Below, in pieces: positions 27,382-38,639 of a stretch of 64,000 bases of DNA. Source of the stretch: Bordetella parapertussis (GTDB taxonomy: Bacteria > Pseudomonadota > Gammaproteobacteria > Burkholderiales > Burkholderiaceae_B); NCBI GenBank assembly GCA_945865935.1, contig CAMBFI010000015.1, positions 1 to 64,000 on the forward strand, given 5' to 3'. Position 1 is the stretch's first letter; each line of letters opens with the position of its first letter. The notes beneath the pieces are model-generated. The model was not told the origin of the DNA. It made no database searches and was given only the letters and a program-made list of their open reading frames with translations. Both the position numbers and the translations under genes were made by a program.

Positions 27382-28989
27382 ATGCTAGAACAAGAACTTA
27401 AATTGCATGTGCCTGGCGCCGCCTGCTCTGGCGTTGAGCGCGAGCTCGCTCGCGGTGTACTGACACGCACCCGCTTACGCGCACTCTATTTTGATACACC
27501 GACACGGGCCTTGGCGCGCGCCAAAATTTCTTTGCGCCTTCGTCTGGAAGGTCGTCGTTGGGTGCAGACACTCAAGATGCCCGGACAAGACAGCCTCTCG
27601 CGCATTGAGCTTAATCAGATTCGCCCAGGGCCAGTCCTTGACCTCAGCATGTATGCCGGCCTGCCCGCGGGCGAGGTACTCACCGCTTTGGATGAGAGCT
27701 TAGACGTTTGCTATGAGACGAATGTCGTGCGCCTGTCACGGATTCTCCGCGATAAGGCCGGGCGCGTTGAAGTTGCGTACGACAAAGGCGTTATCCGCGC
27801 AGGCGCGCTTGAACTGCCTATCTGCGAAATTGAGTTTGAACTGATCGCTGGACCACTGGAAACCATCTTTACGCTCGGCAGACGCTGGCAGCAAAAATTT
27901 GGCCTGTTACTTGATGCGCGCAGTAAGGCCGAGCGTGGTGACCGCCTGGCCCAGTTAGACAAAACCTTGACGGCACTTGATGCGCTCGACGCGAGCGAGT
28001 CCGAAGCAAAGCGCATCACTGCGATCGCTTCCTTTTGGGCACCCCAACCGGTCAGCGCGATCAGTCTCGATCCTAAAGACAATGCCCAGCAAGCGTTGCG
28101 CGCCGTATCGGCCGAGTGCCTCGATCAGATCATTCGAAACAGCGCAATCATCGCTGGCGTTGATACGGAGGATCGCTATGCGGACGCGCGCTCCGAGCAT
28201 GTGCACCAGCTTCGAGTAGGCATCCGTCGATTACGCTCTGCCTGGTCTTTTTTTAATGGGTTGGCCGAACTGCCTGCCCTAGATAAGCGAATCGAGATCA
28301 AAGCTTATTTTGCTCAACTCGGTGGTGCCCGCGATGACGATGTCTTGCGCGAACTCGTTTTGCCGATGTTGCGCAAAGCAGGTCAGCCTCCTTTAGTACT
28401 TGGCCAGGCCGTTGAGGTGACCGACGCAGCCGCGACCGTTCGCAGCGTCGGATATCAGTCCTGGCTGCTCGACATGCTGGCGAGTGTGGTGCTGCCTTTC
28501 ACACCCCAAAGCACCGCCACAACCGCTGTAGGCGCCGCCGTCGCAACAACCGACTCGGTTCTGCAACCCTCACGCGAAGCGCCTGTGCAAGCGTTGGAAC
28601 AACCCCTAGTGCAAACACTCAGCAAGAGGCTCAAAAAATGGGATCGCCGTGTCGTCGCAGAGGGAACCAACCTACCCGCCTTGGACATGGAAGCCAGACA
28701 CGAATTGCGCAAGCGCGGCAAGAAACTGCGCTACGCGCTCCAGTTTTGTGAATCGGTCTTGCCCCAGCGTCGGCTTGGTGTTTATAAGAAATCACTCGCG
28801 CGGGTACAAAATATTTTGGGCGAGATGAACGACTTGATCGTCGCGCACGAACGCTTCGTGGGTTTGCGTGATACCCAACCAAGCGCTTGGTTTGCCTGTG
28901 GCTGGATTACATCTAGACTTGACGCATTAACGATCGAGGCCACGCAAGCCTTCAAAGAGGTATCGCACACGCACAGGCCCTGGCGCTAA
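27382..28989 (+). CDS. CYTH and CHAD domain-containing protein
   Basis: A 535-aa two-domain protein. The N-terminal CYTH domain (about 1-200) has the signature E-x-E-x-K (Glu3, Glu5, Lys7) for binding of triphosphate-type ligands with divalent metal. The C-terminal CHAD domain (about 230-530) has the histidine-rich helices expected of this polyphosphate-binding family (HVHQLRVGIRRLRSAW, RHELRKRGKKLRYALQF). Some relatives are inorganic triphosphatases (YgiF); CHAD binds polyphosphate granules. A role in triphosphate or polyphosphate metabolism is inferred. Its stop overlaps the end of ftsY on the other strand by four bases. Confidence 0.88.
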   Translation: MLEQELKLHVPGAACSGVERELARGVLTRTRLRALYFDTPTRALARAKISLRLRLEGRRWVQTLKMPGQDSLSRIELNQIRPGPVLDLSMYAGLPAGEVLTALDESLDVCYETNVVRLSRILRDKAGRVEVAYDKGVIRAGALELPICEIEFELIAGPLETIFTLGRRWQQKFGLLLDARSKAERGDRLAQLDKTLTALDALDASESEAKRITAIASFWAPQPVSAISLDPKDNAQQALRAVSAECLDQIIRNSAIIAGVDTEDRYADARSEHVHQLRVGIRRLRSAWSFFNGLAELPALDKRIEIKAYFAQLGGARDDDVLRELVLPMLRKAGQPPLVLGQAVEVTDAAATVRSVGYQSWLLDMLASVVLPFTPQSTATTAVGAAVATTDSVLQPSREAPVQALEQPLVQTLSKRLKKWDRRVVAEGTNLPALDMEARHELRKRGKKLRYALQFCESVLPQRRLGVYKKSLARVQNILGEMNDLIVAHERFVGLRDTQPSAWFACGWITSRLDALTIEATQAFKEVSHTHRPWR

Positions 28990-30287
28990 CCCACCAGGGC
29001 GGCCGCAAAATCGGCGGCAACAAACGGCTGCAAGTCTTCCATTTTTTCACCGACGCCGATCCAATAGACTGGGACGGGACGCGTGCCTTGCGAACCAGCG
29101 GCGACAGCAGCTAATGTTCCGCCTTTCGCCGTTCCATCCAGCTTTGTGACGATCAGTCCGGTCAACCCCACCGCAGCATCGAAACTTCGGATTTGTGAGA
29201 GAACGTTCTGTCCTGAATTGCCATCGACAACGAGCAGCACTTCATGCGGAGCGGTTGGATCGGCCTTGGCGATCACACGACGAATTTTTTTTAACTCATC
29301 CATCAAGTTCAACTGGGTGGGTAGCCGACCAGCTGTGTCAACAAGCACGACGTCCATGCCGCGGGCACGACCTGCGTGAACAGAGTCAAACGCCACCGCA
29401 GCCGGGTCGGCACCCTCTTGGGCAATGACAGAAACATTGTTGCGATTACCCCACTCCACCAGTTGCTCGCGGGCCGCAGCGCGAAACGTATCGCCTGCGG
29501 CAAGCAACACCTTGGCACCCCGCTGCTGTAAAGCATTAGCCAGCTTTCCGATTGATGTGGTTTTGCCCGCACCATTCACCCCGGTAATCATCACGACAAG
29601 CGGTTTGACCTGGCCAACATCAAACGGCTTTTCAAGAACTTTTAAATGCTCTGCCAGGACATCTTTCAATGCTTGACGTACCGCGTCGGCCTCTTCGATG
29701 CGGTCTCGCTTGACTCGGGCACGCAATGCTGACATCAGTTGCGTGGTCGCCTCAACACCAGCGTCGGCCATGATTAAGGCGGTCTCAAGCTCTTCAAACA
29801 GCTCTTCATCGACACGTACGCCCACGAACAAACTTCCAAGGCTTTGTCCGGTTTTCGCTAACCCGCCTTTTAACTTGGCAAGCCAGGACGTTTTTTGCTC
29901 TGCAAGTTGCTCTTCCGTTTGTTCCTCAAGCGGCTCCTCGAGTGGCTGCTCACTTCGTTCTTGCACCAGTTCTTGAGCCTGCCCCAAGGGTTGCTCGATC
30001 GGGTCGGCTGGGTGCGCTGTCGCTAAAAGGCTCGCCTGGCTGGTTTCCGCTGTCAGGATTGGCAGCGCAGTCTGACGGCCCAGCGGTGCGCCGGACAACG
30101 CCTGGGACAACATGAAACGACGGCCTTGCACAGGCGGGCCATTGTCGGTCTCAGGGGTGGGCCCACCGACCGGAGGCGGCATGGTACTGGTATCCTGCGG
30201 GGAGCTCAGCTCCGGCGCAGGCGTCGTGGCGTGATCCTCTGGCAGAGGCTCATCGGGGGTGGTTTTTTTCTTGAAGAAGCGAAACAT
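28986..30287 (-). CDS. ftsY: Signal recognition particle receptor FtsY
   Basis: GTPase that docks the ribosome-SRP complex at the membrane. The 433-aa protein has a Lys-rich N-terminus (MFRFFKKK), a long acidic/Gln-Glu-rich A domain (to about 140), then the NG domain with P-loop GVNGAGKTTSIGKLA, DTFRAAAREQL, DTAGRLPTQ and TKLDGTAKGG. ATG 30287 is chosen; upstream codons in the frame are not conserved. Its start codon lies one base from the start of divergent rsmD, with no room for a promoter between. Confidence 0.95.
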   Translation of the reverse strand: MFRFFKKKTTPDEPLPEDHATTPAPELSSPQDTSTMPPPVGGPTPETDNGPPVQGRRFMLSQALSGAPLGRQTALPILTAETSQASLLATAHPADPIEQPLGQAQELVQERSEQPLEEPLEEQTEEQLAEQKTSWLAKLKGGLAKTGQSLGSLFVGVRVDEELFEELETALIMADAGVEATTQLMSALRARVKRDRIEEADAVRQALKDVLAEHLKVLEKPFDVGQVKPLVVMITGVNGAGKTTSIGKLANALQQRGAKVLLAAGDTFRAAAREQLVEWGNRNNVSVIAQEGADPAAVAFDSVHAGRARGMDVVLVDTAGRLPTQLNLMDELKKIRRVIAKADPTAPHEVLLVVDGNSGQNVLSQIRSFDAAVGLTGLIVTKLDGTAKGGTLAAVAAGSQGTRPVPVYWIGVGEKMEDLQPFVAADFAAALVG

Positions 30288-30288
30288 A

Positions 30289-31361
<1,073 letters not shown>

Positions 31362-31376
31362 TCCTCAGCGGGATGA

Positions 31377-32068
<692 letters not shown>

Positions 32069-32212
32069 ATCGCTCAGTTCCAAAGATTTCACTCTGCCGA
32101 CACTTTAGCGCATCCCACCATACAAAAAATAGTTGAGGCGGCCCGAGCGAAAGCGCACTCGCGGCACTCGCCCAGAAACAACAAGCCTAGGGTTTTCCTG
32201 AGATGTCTTTTC

Positions 32213-32242
32213 TTGACAAAAACTAAGTAAAAACGTCCTATA
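32213..32242 (+). promoter_or_regulatory. Probable promoter of the ABC transporter operon
   Basis: A perfect TTGACA at 32213-32218, followed at 17-18 bases by TCCTAT/CCTATA, a weak -10. It lies about 50 bases before the expected leader end and 77 before the substrate-binding-protein start. No other promoter candidate stands out in the 32069-32294 gap. Confidence 0.5.
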
Positions 32243-32294
32243 GAGGGTAGTTCAAAACACATAACTATCATCTGAACACTACGGGAGACAAAAG

Positions 32295-33569
32295 ATGAGT
32301 GCAGCTTCAACATCGAGTTCAAAAACGGCCCTGCGCCGCAAATTGCTAAAAGGCGCAGCCGCAACTGCTGGAATGGCAGTCTTGGGTTCCCCAGCAATCT
32401 CTCTCGCGCAGAACAAGACCATCCGTATCGGTATGCCCACGATTCTATCGGGTCGCGTGGCCATGCTTGGTATCTCCTCGCGCAACGCCGTCGCGCTTGA
32501 AGTTGAGAAATTTAACGCTGCGGGTGGCTTAGGCGGTCGCAGGATCGAAATGGTCGTGCGCGATTCCAAAGGCCAGCCGCAAGAAGCAGCACGCGTTGCC
32601 CGCGAACTGATTACCGGCGACGGCTGTGAAATGATTTTGGATGCGGAAGCGTCTTCAGGCGCCTTTGCTGTACATGAAGTAGCAAAAGATTTGGGTGTGC
32701 TTGTCGTGCACACCTGCTCAGAGACGTCGTCACTGACTGCAGATCCAAAATTGCGCTTCCCAACGGCGTTCCGTTCCGCGCGACAAGGCATACACGATGC
32801 AATCGTTGGTGGGTCCTATGGCGCCGAGGTTGCCAAACGTCTCAAGCTCAACCGCTGGATGAGTATCTCGCCTGACTACGCCTATGGTCGCGACACCACG
32901 GCGGAATACTTTGAATACCTCAAACACTTCAACAAAGACATTGAAGTCGTCGGTCAAGTTTGGCCCAAGCTCTTTCAGGCGGACTATAGCGAAAACATTA
33001 CACGCCTCGTTCAAGGCAAACCGCAGGCGCTTTACTCTGCGCTTTGGGGTGGCGACATGACTTCCTTTATCGATCAGGCAGGCATCTACGCTCTGTTTAA
33101 AGACAAGCAATTCTTTTCGCCAAACTTAGCCGAATACGCTGTGCTGACAGCGGTCAAGAGTGTTCCACCAAACATGCACTCAGGTAACCGTTACCTGCGT
33201 AGCTTTCCAAACACTCCTGCGAACAACGCGTGGGCCGATGCCTATCAAGCAAAGTTCAAAGAGCTCGCACTGAACTGGTCTTGGGAAAACTCCGCTGGCA
33301 TTAACCTCATCATGACCGCAATGAAAAAAGCCAATAGTTCCGACGGCAAAAAAATTGCTGAAGTGATGCGCGGCTTGAAAATTGACTCGCCTTTCGGCGC
33401 CGACGGTACGCTCACTATGCGGGCTGAAGACCACACGCTGGTGAACTACGCAATTGGCTACGGCTCTCTTACCAACAAAGAGCCCTACATGACCAACCAG
33501 GTCAACGGCAACTGGGCTCAGATCTATGAACTCGAAGCCGAATGGAAGAAGCGTAAAGGCTGGGCATAA
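32295..33569 (+). CDS. ABC transporter periplasmic substrate-binding protein (branched-chain amino acid/amide type)
   Basis: A 424-aa receptor of the LivJ/LivK-like type I periplasmic-binding fold. The N-terminus carries a Tat-like signal (LRRKLLKG at about 13-20, hydrophobic AAATAGMAVLG, cleavage near SLAQ). The mature part starts IRIGMPTILSGRVAMLG, the usual first strand. In Burkholderiales this family binds aromatic acids, hydroxyacids, amides or branched-chain amino acids; the ligand is not assignable. First gene of a seven-gene operon with two permeases, two ATPases and two dehydrogenases. Confidence 0.9.
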   Translation: MSAASTSSSKTALRRKLLKGAAATAGMAVLGSPAISLAQNKTIRIGMPTILSGRVAMLGISSRNAVALEVEKFNAAGGLGGRRIEMVVRDSKGQPQEAARVARELITGDGCEMILDAEASSGAFAVHEVAKDLGVLVVHTCSETSSLTADPKLRFPTAFRSARQGIHDAIVGGSYGAEVAKRLKLNRWMSISPDYAYGRDTTAEYFEYLKHFNKDIEVVGQVWPKLFQADYSENITRLVQGKPQALYSALWGGDMTSFIDQAGIYALFKDKQFFSPNLAEYAVLTAVKSVPPNMHSGNRYLRSFPNTPANNAWADAYQAKFKELALNWSWENSAGINLIMTAMKKANSSDGKKIAEVMRGLKIDSPFGADGTLTMRAEDHTLVNYAIGYGSLTNKEPYMTNQVNGNWAQIYELEAEWKKRKGWA

Positions 33570-33704
33570 GCCCCGCTGCGCTTCACACTGAAGTCGACGG
33601 GGTCTCTGCCATGTTGATTGGCAGGGGCCCCTTTCGTATCGAGCGCAAGTCTTGATAACACTCGCCCCCATTTGGTAACACTTTGGTATTACTCGGAGAC
33701 ATCT

Positions 33705-34607
33705 TTGGATCCCACCGCACTATTCGAATGCCTCTCGTCCATTTCTTGCATCGTCACGCAGACCAGCACCGGTCTGATCGTGGGCGCACTACTCTTTCTA
33801 GTTGCCGCAGGTCTCACGCTCATCTTCGGCGTATTGGGCGTCATTAACTTTTCGCATGGCTCGTTTTACATGCTGGGCGCCTACATCGCGCTGTCTGCAT
33901 ACCGCCTGACCGACAGCTATCTACTTGCTGCGCTGATTGCCGGAATTGGAGTGGGCCTCTTTAGTCTGATCTTCGAACGCTTTTTCATGCGTCGCGTCTA
34001 CAACGCCGATGTTCTGCTGCAACTACTGGTCTGCTATGCCTTCATTTTGATTCTTGATGATGCTGTCAAAATTATTTGGGGCCATGAATTTCAGTCAATG
34101 GGCATGCCAGCCGCCTTTCAAACACCACCGCTCTTTATTGGCGGAGGCATCGTGCCGGTCTTCTACGTGTTCATGATGGGCGCTGCTGCCGTTATCGGCG
34201 CAATCATGTGGTACGTTCTGACACGTACGCGCATCGGGAAGATCGTGCGTGCAGCCGCCCACAATCCCACCATGACGTCCGTACTTGGTCTAAATACCAC
34301 TTGGATTTACGCGGGCGTTTTCGTGTTTGGTGGCGCCCTCGCTGGACTCGCTGGGGCGCTTGCTGCGCCGGTTCGCTCGATGTCTGCTGGAATGGGCTTC
34401 TCAATCCTGATTGAATCCTTCATCGTCACGGTGATTGGTGGCATGGGCTCGGTGAGCGGAGCGTTAGTTGGCGCCTTGCTGATCGGCCTCGTGCGCTCTT
34501 TTGGTTCGATCGGATTTCCTCTGTTTGTCGAAGGCATCATGTTTATTGCGATGGCCTTAATTCTCGTGCTCAAGCCGAGCGGTCTTCTTGGCAAGGAGCA
34601 ACGCTGA
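33705..34607 (+). CDS. ABC transporter permease, LivH family
   Basis: A 300-aa inner-membrane permease of the branched-chain type with about eight membrane segments and the LivH signature GLTLIFGVLGVINFSHGSFYMLGAY (about 33-57, written in part). The only reasonable start is TTG at 33705, with CGGAGA nine bases upstream; there is no ATG. Its stop overlaps the LivM-family start by one base. Confidence 0.9.
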   Translation: MDPTALFECLSSISCIVTQTSTGLIVGALLFLVAAGLTLIFGVLGVINFSHGSFYMLGAYIALSAYRLTDSYLLAALIAGIGVGLFSLIFERFFMRRVYNADVLLQLLVCYAFILILDDAVKIIWGHEFQSMGMPAAFQTPPLFIGGGIVPVFYVFMMGAAAVIGAIMWYVLTRTRIGKIVRAAAHNPTMTSVLGLNTTWIYAGVFVFGGALAGLAGALAAPVRSMSAGMGFSILIESFIVTVIGGMGSVSGALVGALLIGLVRSFGSIGFPLFVEGIMFIAMALILVLKPSGLLGKEQR

Positions 34608-35575
34608 TGAACGCGCATTCAAGCTTCAATAAGGACCTACTTATCGCGTTGGCAGGACTCGCGATCTTAGTGGCGATTCCATTTTTCTCACCCGGGCGCG
34701 TGGCGCTAGATTTTGTCATCCGATTAGCGGCCTTTGGTCTTTTTGCGACCTCGCTCAATATTTTGGTGGGCTATGGCGGCATGGTGTCGTTCGGGCATGC
34801 CATGTTTTTTGGCGGCGGGGCCTACGCCTTTGGCCTGCTGATGCAGAAAGGTGGCGCTTCCATCCCTGTAGCAATACTCGGCGCTATCCTGTTTTGCGCC
34901 CTCTTGGGCTTTGTCATTGGCGCGATCTGCGTCAGGCTAAAGGAAATCTATTTTTCTTTCCTAACGCTCGCCTTCCAAATGTTGATTCACAGCATCATCA
35001 TCACCTGGACATCACTCACCGGTGGCGATCAGGGACTGATGGGAGGCATTCCTCGCGTCTGGGGTAGCTTGAACCTCGCTGACGTACAGACTTTGTATTG
35101 GTTTTCTTGCGTGCTTGGGGTGGTTTGCCTCTTTCTCATGCGCTACATCCTTCAGTCACCGTTCGGCTACACCTTGCGGATGGTGCGCGACAACGCAGAT
35201 CGTGCACAGTTCTTAGGCATCAACGTGTGGCGAGTCCGTCTGTATGCGTTTATCTTGGCCAGCTGCTTTGCAGGCATTGGTGGCGTGATCATGGCGTTAT
35301 TTGTGTCGGGCGCCTACCCAGAGTTCAGCTACTGGACGATGTCAGGCGAGGCTGTGTTCATGATCATGATGGGTGGTCTACATGCCTTTATCGGTCCAGT
35401 CGTCGGCGCAGGACTGTTAATGGTCTTTAACGACATCATCACGCGCACAACCGAATACCATGGCTTAGCACTTGGCATCATTGTTCTGTTTTTTGCCTTG
35501 GGTCTCAAACGTGGCATGACAGATTTCATCGTACAAATTTATCAGTTACTTAGCCGTAAAGGAGCACGTTCATGA
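34607..35575 (+). CDS. ABC transporter permease, LivM family
   Basis: The second permease, 322 aa, with about ten membrane segments and the LivM-type segment LNILVGYGGMVSFGHAMFFG (about 48-67). A cytoplasmic EAA-like loop (GYTLRMVRDNADRAQFLGIN, about 185-204) should contact the ATPases. It overlaps the preceding permease and the following SDR gene (ATGA), so the three are co-translated. Confidence 0.92.
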   Translation: MNAHSSFNKDLLIALAGLAILVAIPFFSPGRVALDFVIRLAAFGLFATSLNILVGYGGMVSFGHAMFFGGGAYAFGLLMQKGGASIPVAILGAILFCALLGFVIGAICVRLKEIYFSFLTLAFQMLIHSIIITWTSLTGGDQGLMGGIPRVWGSLNLADVQTLYWFSCVLGVVCLFLMRYILQSPFGYTLRMVRDNADRAQFLGINVWRVRLYAFILASCFAGIGGVIMALFVSGAYPEFSYWTMSGEAVFMIMMGGLHAFIGPVVGAGLLMVFNDIITRTTEYHGLALGIIVLFFALGLKRGMTDFIVQIYQLLSRKGARS

Positions 35576-36369
35576 GCAAGCCTGCCATTACTGTTGTCAC
35601 GGGCGGCTCAAGCGGCATCGGTGCGGCCTGCGTACGACACCTCGCTAAACGAGGCGACAAGGTTGTATCGCTAGATTTACCGGGCACGTGGTCCGACGAG
35701 AAAATGAAGGCGATGGGCGTACACGCCTATGCGTGCAATGTGACGGACGACGATGGCATGCATCAAGTCGCAAAGATGATTGAAGACACGCACGGTCCTG
35801 TCACGGCTTTAGTCAATTGCGCCGGGATTTTGCAGCATCGCCTGCCACCAGATCGCCTCACCATGACGGAATGGGATCGCGTCGTCGATATCGATCTACG
35901 CGGCACGTATCTTGCGTGTGCCATTTACGGCTCACGCATGGTGGAGCTCGGCGGAGGCGCGATCGTGAACATTGCCTCCATCACATCACTTCGCTCCTCT
36001 CCGCTTCACGCCTATGGGCCTGCCAAGGCTGCGGTCGCCTCAATGACAGCCTGCCTCGCAGCAGAATGGGGGCGCTCAGGTGTACGCATCAATGCTATCT
36101 CCCCAGGCTATGTGTTGACTGAGGCACTGCAGGCCGCGATTGATCGCAAAGATCGCAATCCCGAGGACCTCACCTCACAAGCGGCGATGGGTCGCTTTGT
36201 CACACCTGATGAAATCGCAGACTCAGTAGGCTTCTTGTTATCACCCGCTGCAAAAGCCATTACGGGCATCAATCTTCCTGTTGATGCAGGTTGGCTGGCT
36301 GGATCAACTTGGCAAACATACGGCGGTGTTCCGCCCGCACGCAACGTACAAAGCGAGGGTCGTAAGTAA
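35572..36369 (+). CDS. Short-chain dehydrogenase/reductase embedded in the transporter operon
   Basis: A 265-aa classical SDR. Cofactor motif TGGSSGIG (10-17), NCAG (82-85), active-site Ser136, Tyr148 and Lys152 (YGPAK). The Asp in LDLPG (about 35) suggests NAD preference. It oxidises or reduces an unknown alcohol/ketone. Insertion between livM- and livG-type genes, with four-base and one-base overlaps on each side, says it acts on the transported substrate or an early product. Confidence 0.9.
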   Translation: MSKPAITVVTGGSSGIGAACVRHLAKRGDKVVSLDLPGTWSDEKMKAMGVHAYACNVTDDDGMHQVAKMIEDTHGPVTALVNCAGILQHRLPPDRLTMTEWDRVVDIDLRGTYLACAIYGSRMVELGGGAIVNIASITSLRSSPLHAYGPAKAAVASMTACLAAEWGRSGVRINAISPGYVLTEALQAAIDRKDRNPEDLTSQAAMGRFVTPDEIADSVGFLLSPAAKAITGINLPVDAGWLAGSTWQTYGGVPPARNVQSEGRK

Positions 36370-37121
36370 TGCTCAAGATCGAACACCTTAATAAGTCCTT
36401 TGGTGGTGTGGTTGCGACCTCGGATGTCTCGATTCATTTCAAAACAGAATCGCTAAGCGCTGTCATTGGTCCCAATGGTGCCGGCAAGACCACCTTCTTT
36501 AACTTGATCTCTGGCGCGTTACGACCTGACTCAGGTCGTATTTTGCTAGATGGCGAGGATATCGTCGGCCTGCCCAGCAGCGAAATTGTGCACAAAGGGA
36601 TTGGACGTGCATTCCAGGTAGCCAAACTATTCAAAACCTTAACGGTAGAAGAGTCCTTGCGGGGTGCCTTGATGTCGCCTCTCGGGAAGTCCTCGCAAAT
36701 GCATGGTCGCTTTCCCTTAGCGCAAACGCGTGACCGCGCTTACGAGGTGATGGAACAACTTGGTTTGCACACCAAGGCAGATGTTATTAGTGGCAATCTC
36801 TCGCATGGGGATCAAAAACTTTTGGATATGGCGTTAGCGCTCGTGCTCAAACCCAAAGTGTTATTGCTCGACGAGCCTGTCGCAGGCATGGGCCCCGAAG
36901 AACGTGAGCAGATGATTCAAACGGTCTACGCACTTTGGAAGAAAGGTGGGTTGACTGTGGTGCTCATCGAGCACGATATGGAAATCGTATTCCGGATTTC
37001 ACAACACATTCACGTACTTTCCTACGGCAAAGTTCTCGCCGAAGGTAACGCAGAGCAGATCCGCAACAATCCAGCGGTGATCGAAGCCTATCTAGGAAAG
37101 CCAGCGGAGGTGCACGCATGA
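36369..37121 (+). CDS. ABC transporter ATP-binding protein, LivG family
   Basis: A 250-aa ATPase with Walker A GPNGAGKTT (about 35-43), signature LSHGDQK in place of LSGGQ (about 144-150), Walker B VLLLDEPVAGM and the H-loop in IEHDME. The LSHG variant is normal for the LivG family. It pairs with the LivF-type ATPase encoded next. Confidence 0.94.
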   Translation: MLKIEHLNKSFGGVVATSDVSIHFKTESLSAVIGPNGAGKTTFFNLISGALRPDSGRILLDGEDIVGLPSSEIVHKGIGRAFQVAKLFKTLTVEESLRGALMSPLGKSSQMHGRFPLAQTRDRAYEVMEQLGLHTKADVISGNLSHGDQKLLDMALALVLKPKVLLLDEPVAGMGPEEREQMIQTVYALWKKGGLTVVLIEHDMEIVFRISQHIHVLSYGKVLAEGNAEQIRNNPAVIEAYLGKPAEVHA

Positions 37122-37831
37122 GCAAGCAAGTATTGAAAGTCGACGGCATCGATGTTTTTTACGGAACGAGCCAAGCGCTCTTTGGTTTGTCCTTCGATGT
37201 ACAACAAGGTGAAACCTTAGCCTTACTCGGGCGCAACGGTGCAGGTAAGAGCACAACCATGAAATCGGTCGCAGGCGTTATCCCAGCACGCAAAGGGACC
37301 GTTACTTTGCACAACCAAGTTGTGACAGGCAAGGCCGCCCACTTAATCGCACGGGCTGGCGTGGGCTATGTGCCCGAAGATCGTCAGATTTTTCCTGATC
37401 TGACTGTTGAGGACAATCTCACCATCGCGGTCAAGAAAGGCGCCAACGGTGAAGACGACTGGAGTGTTGAGCGCGTCTATGACATGCTGCCGCTGCTCAA
37501 GCCTCTACGCGAACGTCTTGGCGGGCAACTTTCTGGCGGTGAACAGCAAATGCTGACGGTCGGTCGCTCCCTGATGGGCAACCCAGACGTTCTATTGCTC
37601 GACGAACCCAGCGAAGGTCTCGCCCCAATCATGATTCAAAAAATTGGCGAGCTGATTCAATCTTTACGCAAAATGGGTAAGACCATCGTGCTAGCGGAGC
37701 AAAACCTGCACTTCTGTTTAGGCCTAGCCGATCGCGCTGTCGTGATTGATAAAGGTAAAGACGTGTTCTGCGGGACGATTTCAGAGCTCAACGCCAACGC
37801 AGAAATCAAACAACGCTATCTGTCGGTCTAA
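37118..37831 (+). CDS. ABC transporter ATP-binding protein, LivF family
   Basis: A 237-aa ATPase with Walker A GRNGAGKST (about 38-46), signature LSGGEQQ, Walker B VLLLDEPSEGLAP and the LivF-type Q loop PEDRQIFPDLTVEDNL. Four-base overlap with the LivG gene. It completes the importer. Confidence 0.94.
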   Translation: MSKQVLKVDGIDVFYGTSQALFGLSFDVQQGETLALLGRNGAGKSTTMKSVAGVIPARKGTVTLHNQVVTGKAAHLIARAGVGYVPEDRQIFPDLTVEDNLTIAVKKGANGEDDWSVERVYDMLPLLKPLRERLGGQLSGGEQQMLTVGRSLMGNPDVLLLDEPSEGLAPIMIQKIGELIQSLRKMGKTIVLAEQNLHFCLGLADRAVVIDKGKDVFCGTISELNANAEIKQRYLSV

Positions 37832-37850
37832 CTCTTTCTAAAACTCAACG

Positions 37851-38606
37851 ATGCACATCTCTCACCACACCGCTGCGCAAGCGTTTGATCTGACGGGCAC
37901 CCGCATGCTCATTACCGGTGCAGCAGGTGGCATCGGTTCAGCCACCGCGCGCTTGTGTAATCAGCTCGGCGCCACCTTGGTACTGAGCGACTTTGGGCAG
38001 CGGGAAAAGCTAGATGCACTCGCACACGAGCTAAAAGGTGTGACCGCAGTCGAATCTTGTGATGTGACGGACCGCGCCGCAGTCGAAGCGATGATCCAAC
38101 GTCACGGGCCCTTGACTGCACTGGCCGACACAGCGGGTATTTGCCCCTTTCATGACGACTGGATGGATCCCAACTGGAATGAAGTCGAGTTCATGCGCGT
38201 GATGAAAGTAAACGTACTAGGCCCGATCAATTTGGTCCGTGCAATCTTGCCCGGCATGATGGAGCGTAAACATGGTCGCATTGCTTTGTGTGGTTCCATC
38301 GCAGGCTGGACGGGCGGCTTAAGGGCAGGCCCGCATTACACGGCCTCCAAGGGGAGTGTCCACGCGCTTGTGCGGTGGTTTGCCGGGCGCGCGGCCCCAC
38401 ACCACGTCAACGTCAACGGAGTCGCCCCCGGTCCCATTGCCACGGGCATGACAGAAACGGGCGGCTATGAACCGAATATCTATCCGATGAAGCGTCTAGG
38501 CGAGCCCGAAGAGATCGCAGGCATGCTGACCTATCTCTGTTCACCCGCCGCTAGCTTTGTGTCAGGTGCCATCATGGATGTCAATGGCGGCACCTTGATG
38601 CGCTGA
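37851..38606 (+). CDS. Short-chain dehydrogenase/reductase at the end of the transporter operon
   Basis: A second classical SDR of 251 aa. Cofactor motif TGAAGGIG (22-29), active-site Ser149, Tyr163, Lys167 (YTASK), and Asp47 suggesting NAD use. Only distantly similar to the SDR at 35572, so not a recent duplicate. It follows the ATPase by 19 bases. Two SDRs in one importer operon suggest two oxidations of the imported molecule, or two substrates. Confidence 0.9.
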   Translation: MHISHHTAAQAFDLTGTRMLITGAAGGIGSATARLCNQLGATLVLSDFGQREKLDALAHELKGVTAVESCDVTDRAAVEAMIQRHGPLTALADTAGICPFHDDWMDPNWNEVEFMRVMKVNVLGPINLVRAILPGMMERKHGRIALCGSIAGWTGGLRAGPHYTASKGSVHALVRWFAGRAAPHHVNVNGVAPGPIATGMTETGGYEPNIYPMKRLGEPEEIAGMLTYLCSPAASFVSGAIMDVNGGTLMR

Positions 38607-38639
38607 GCCATGCGCCCGCAGGGCTCGCGCAGGGGGCTG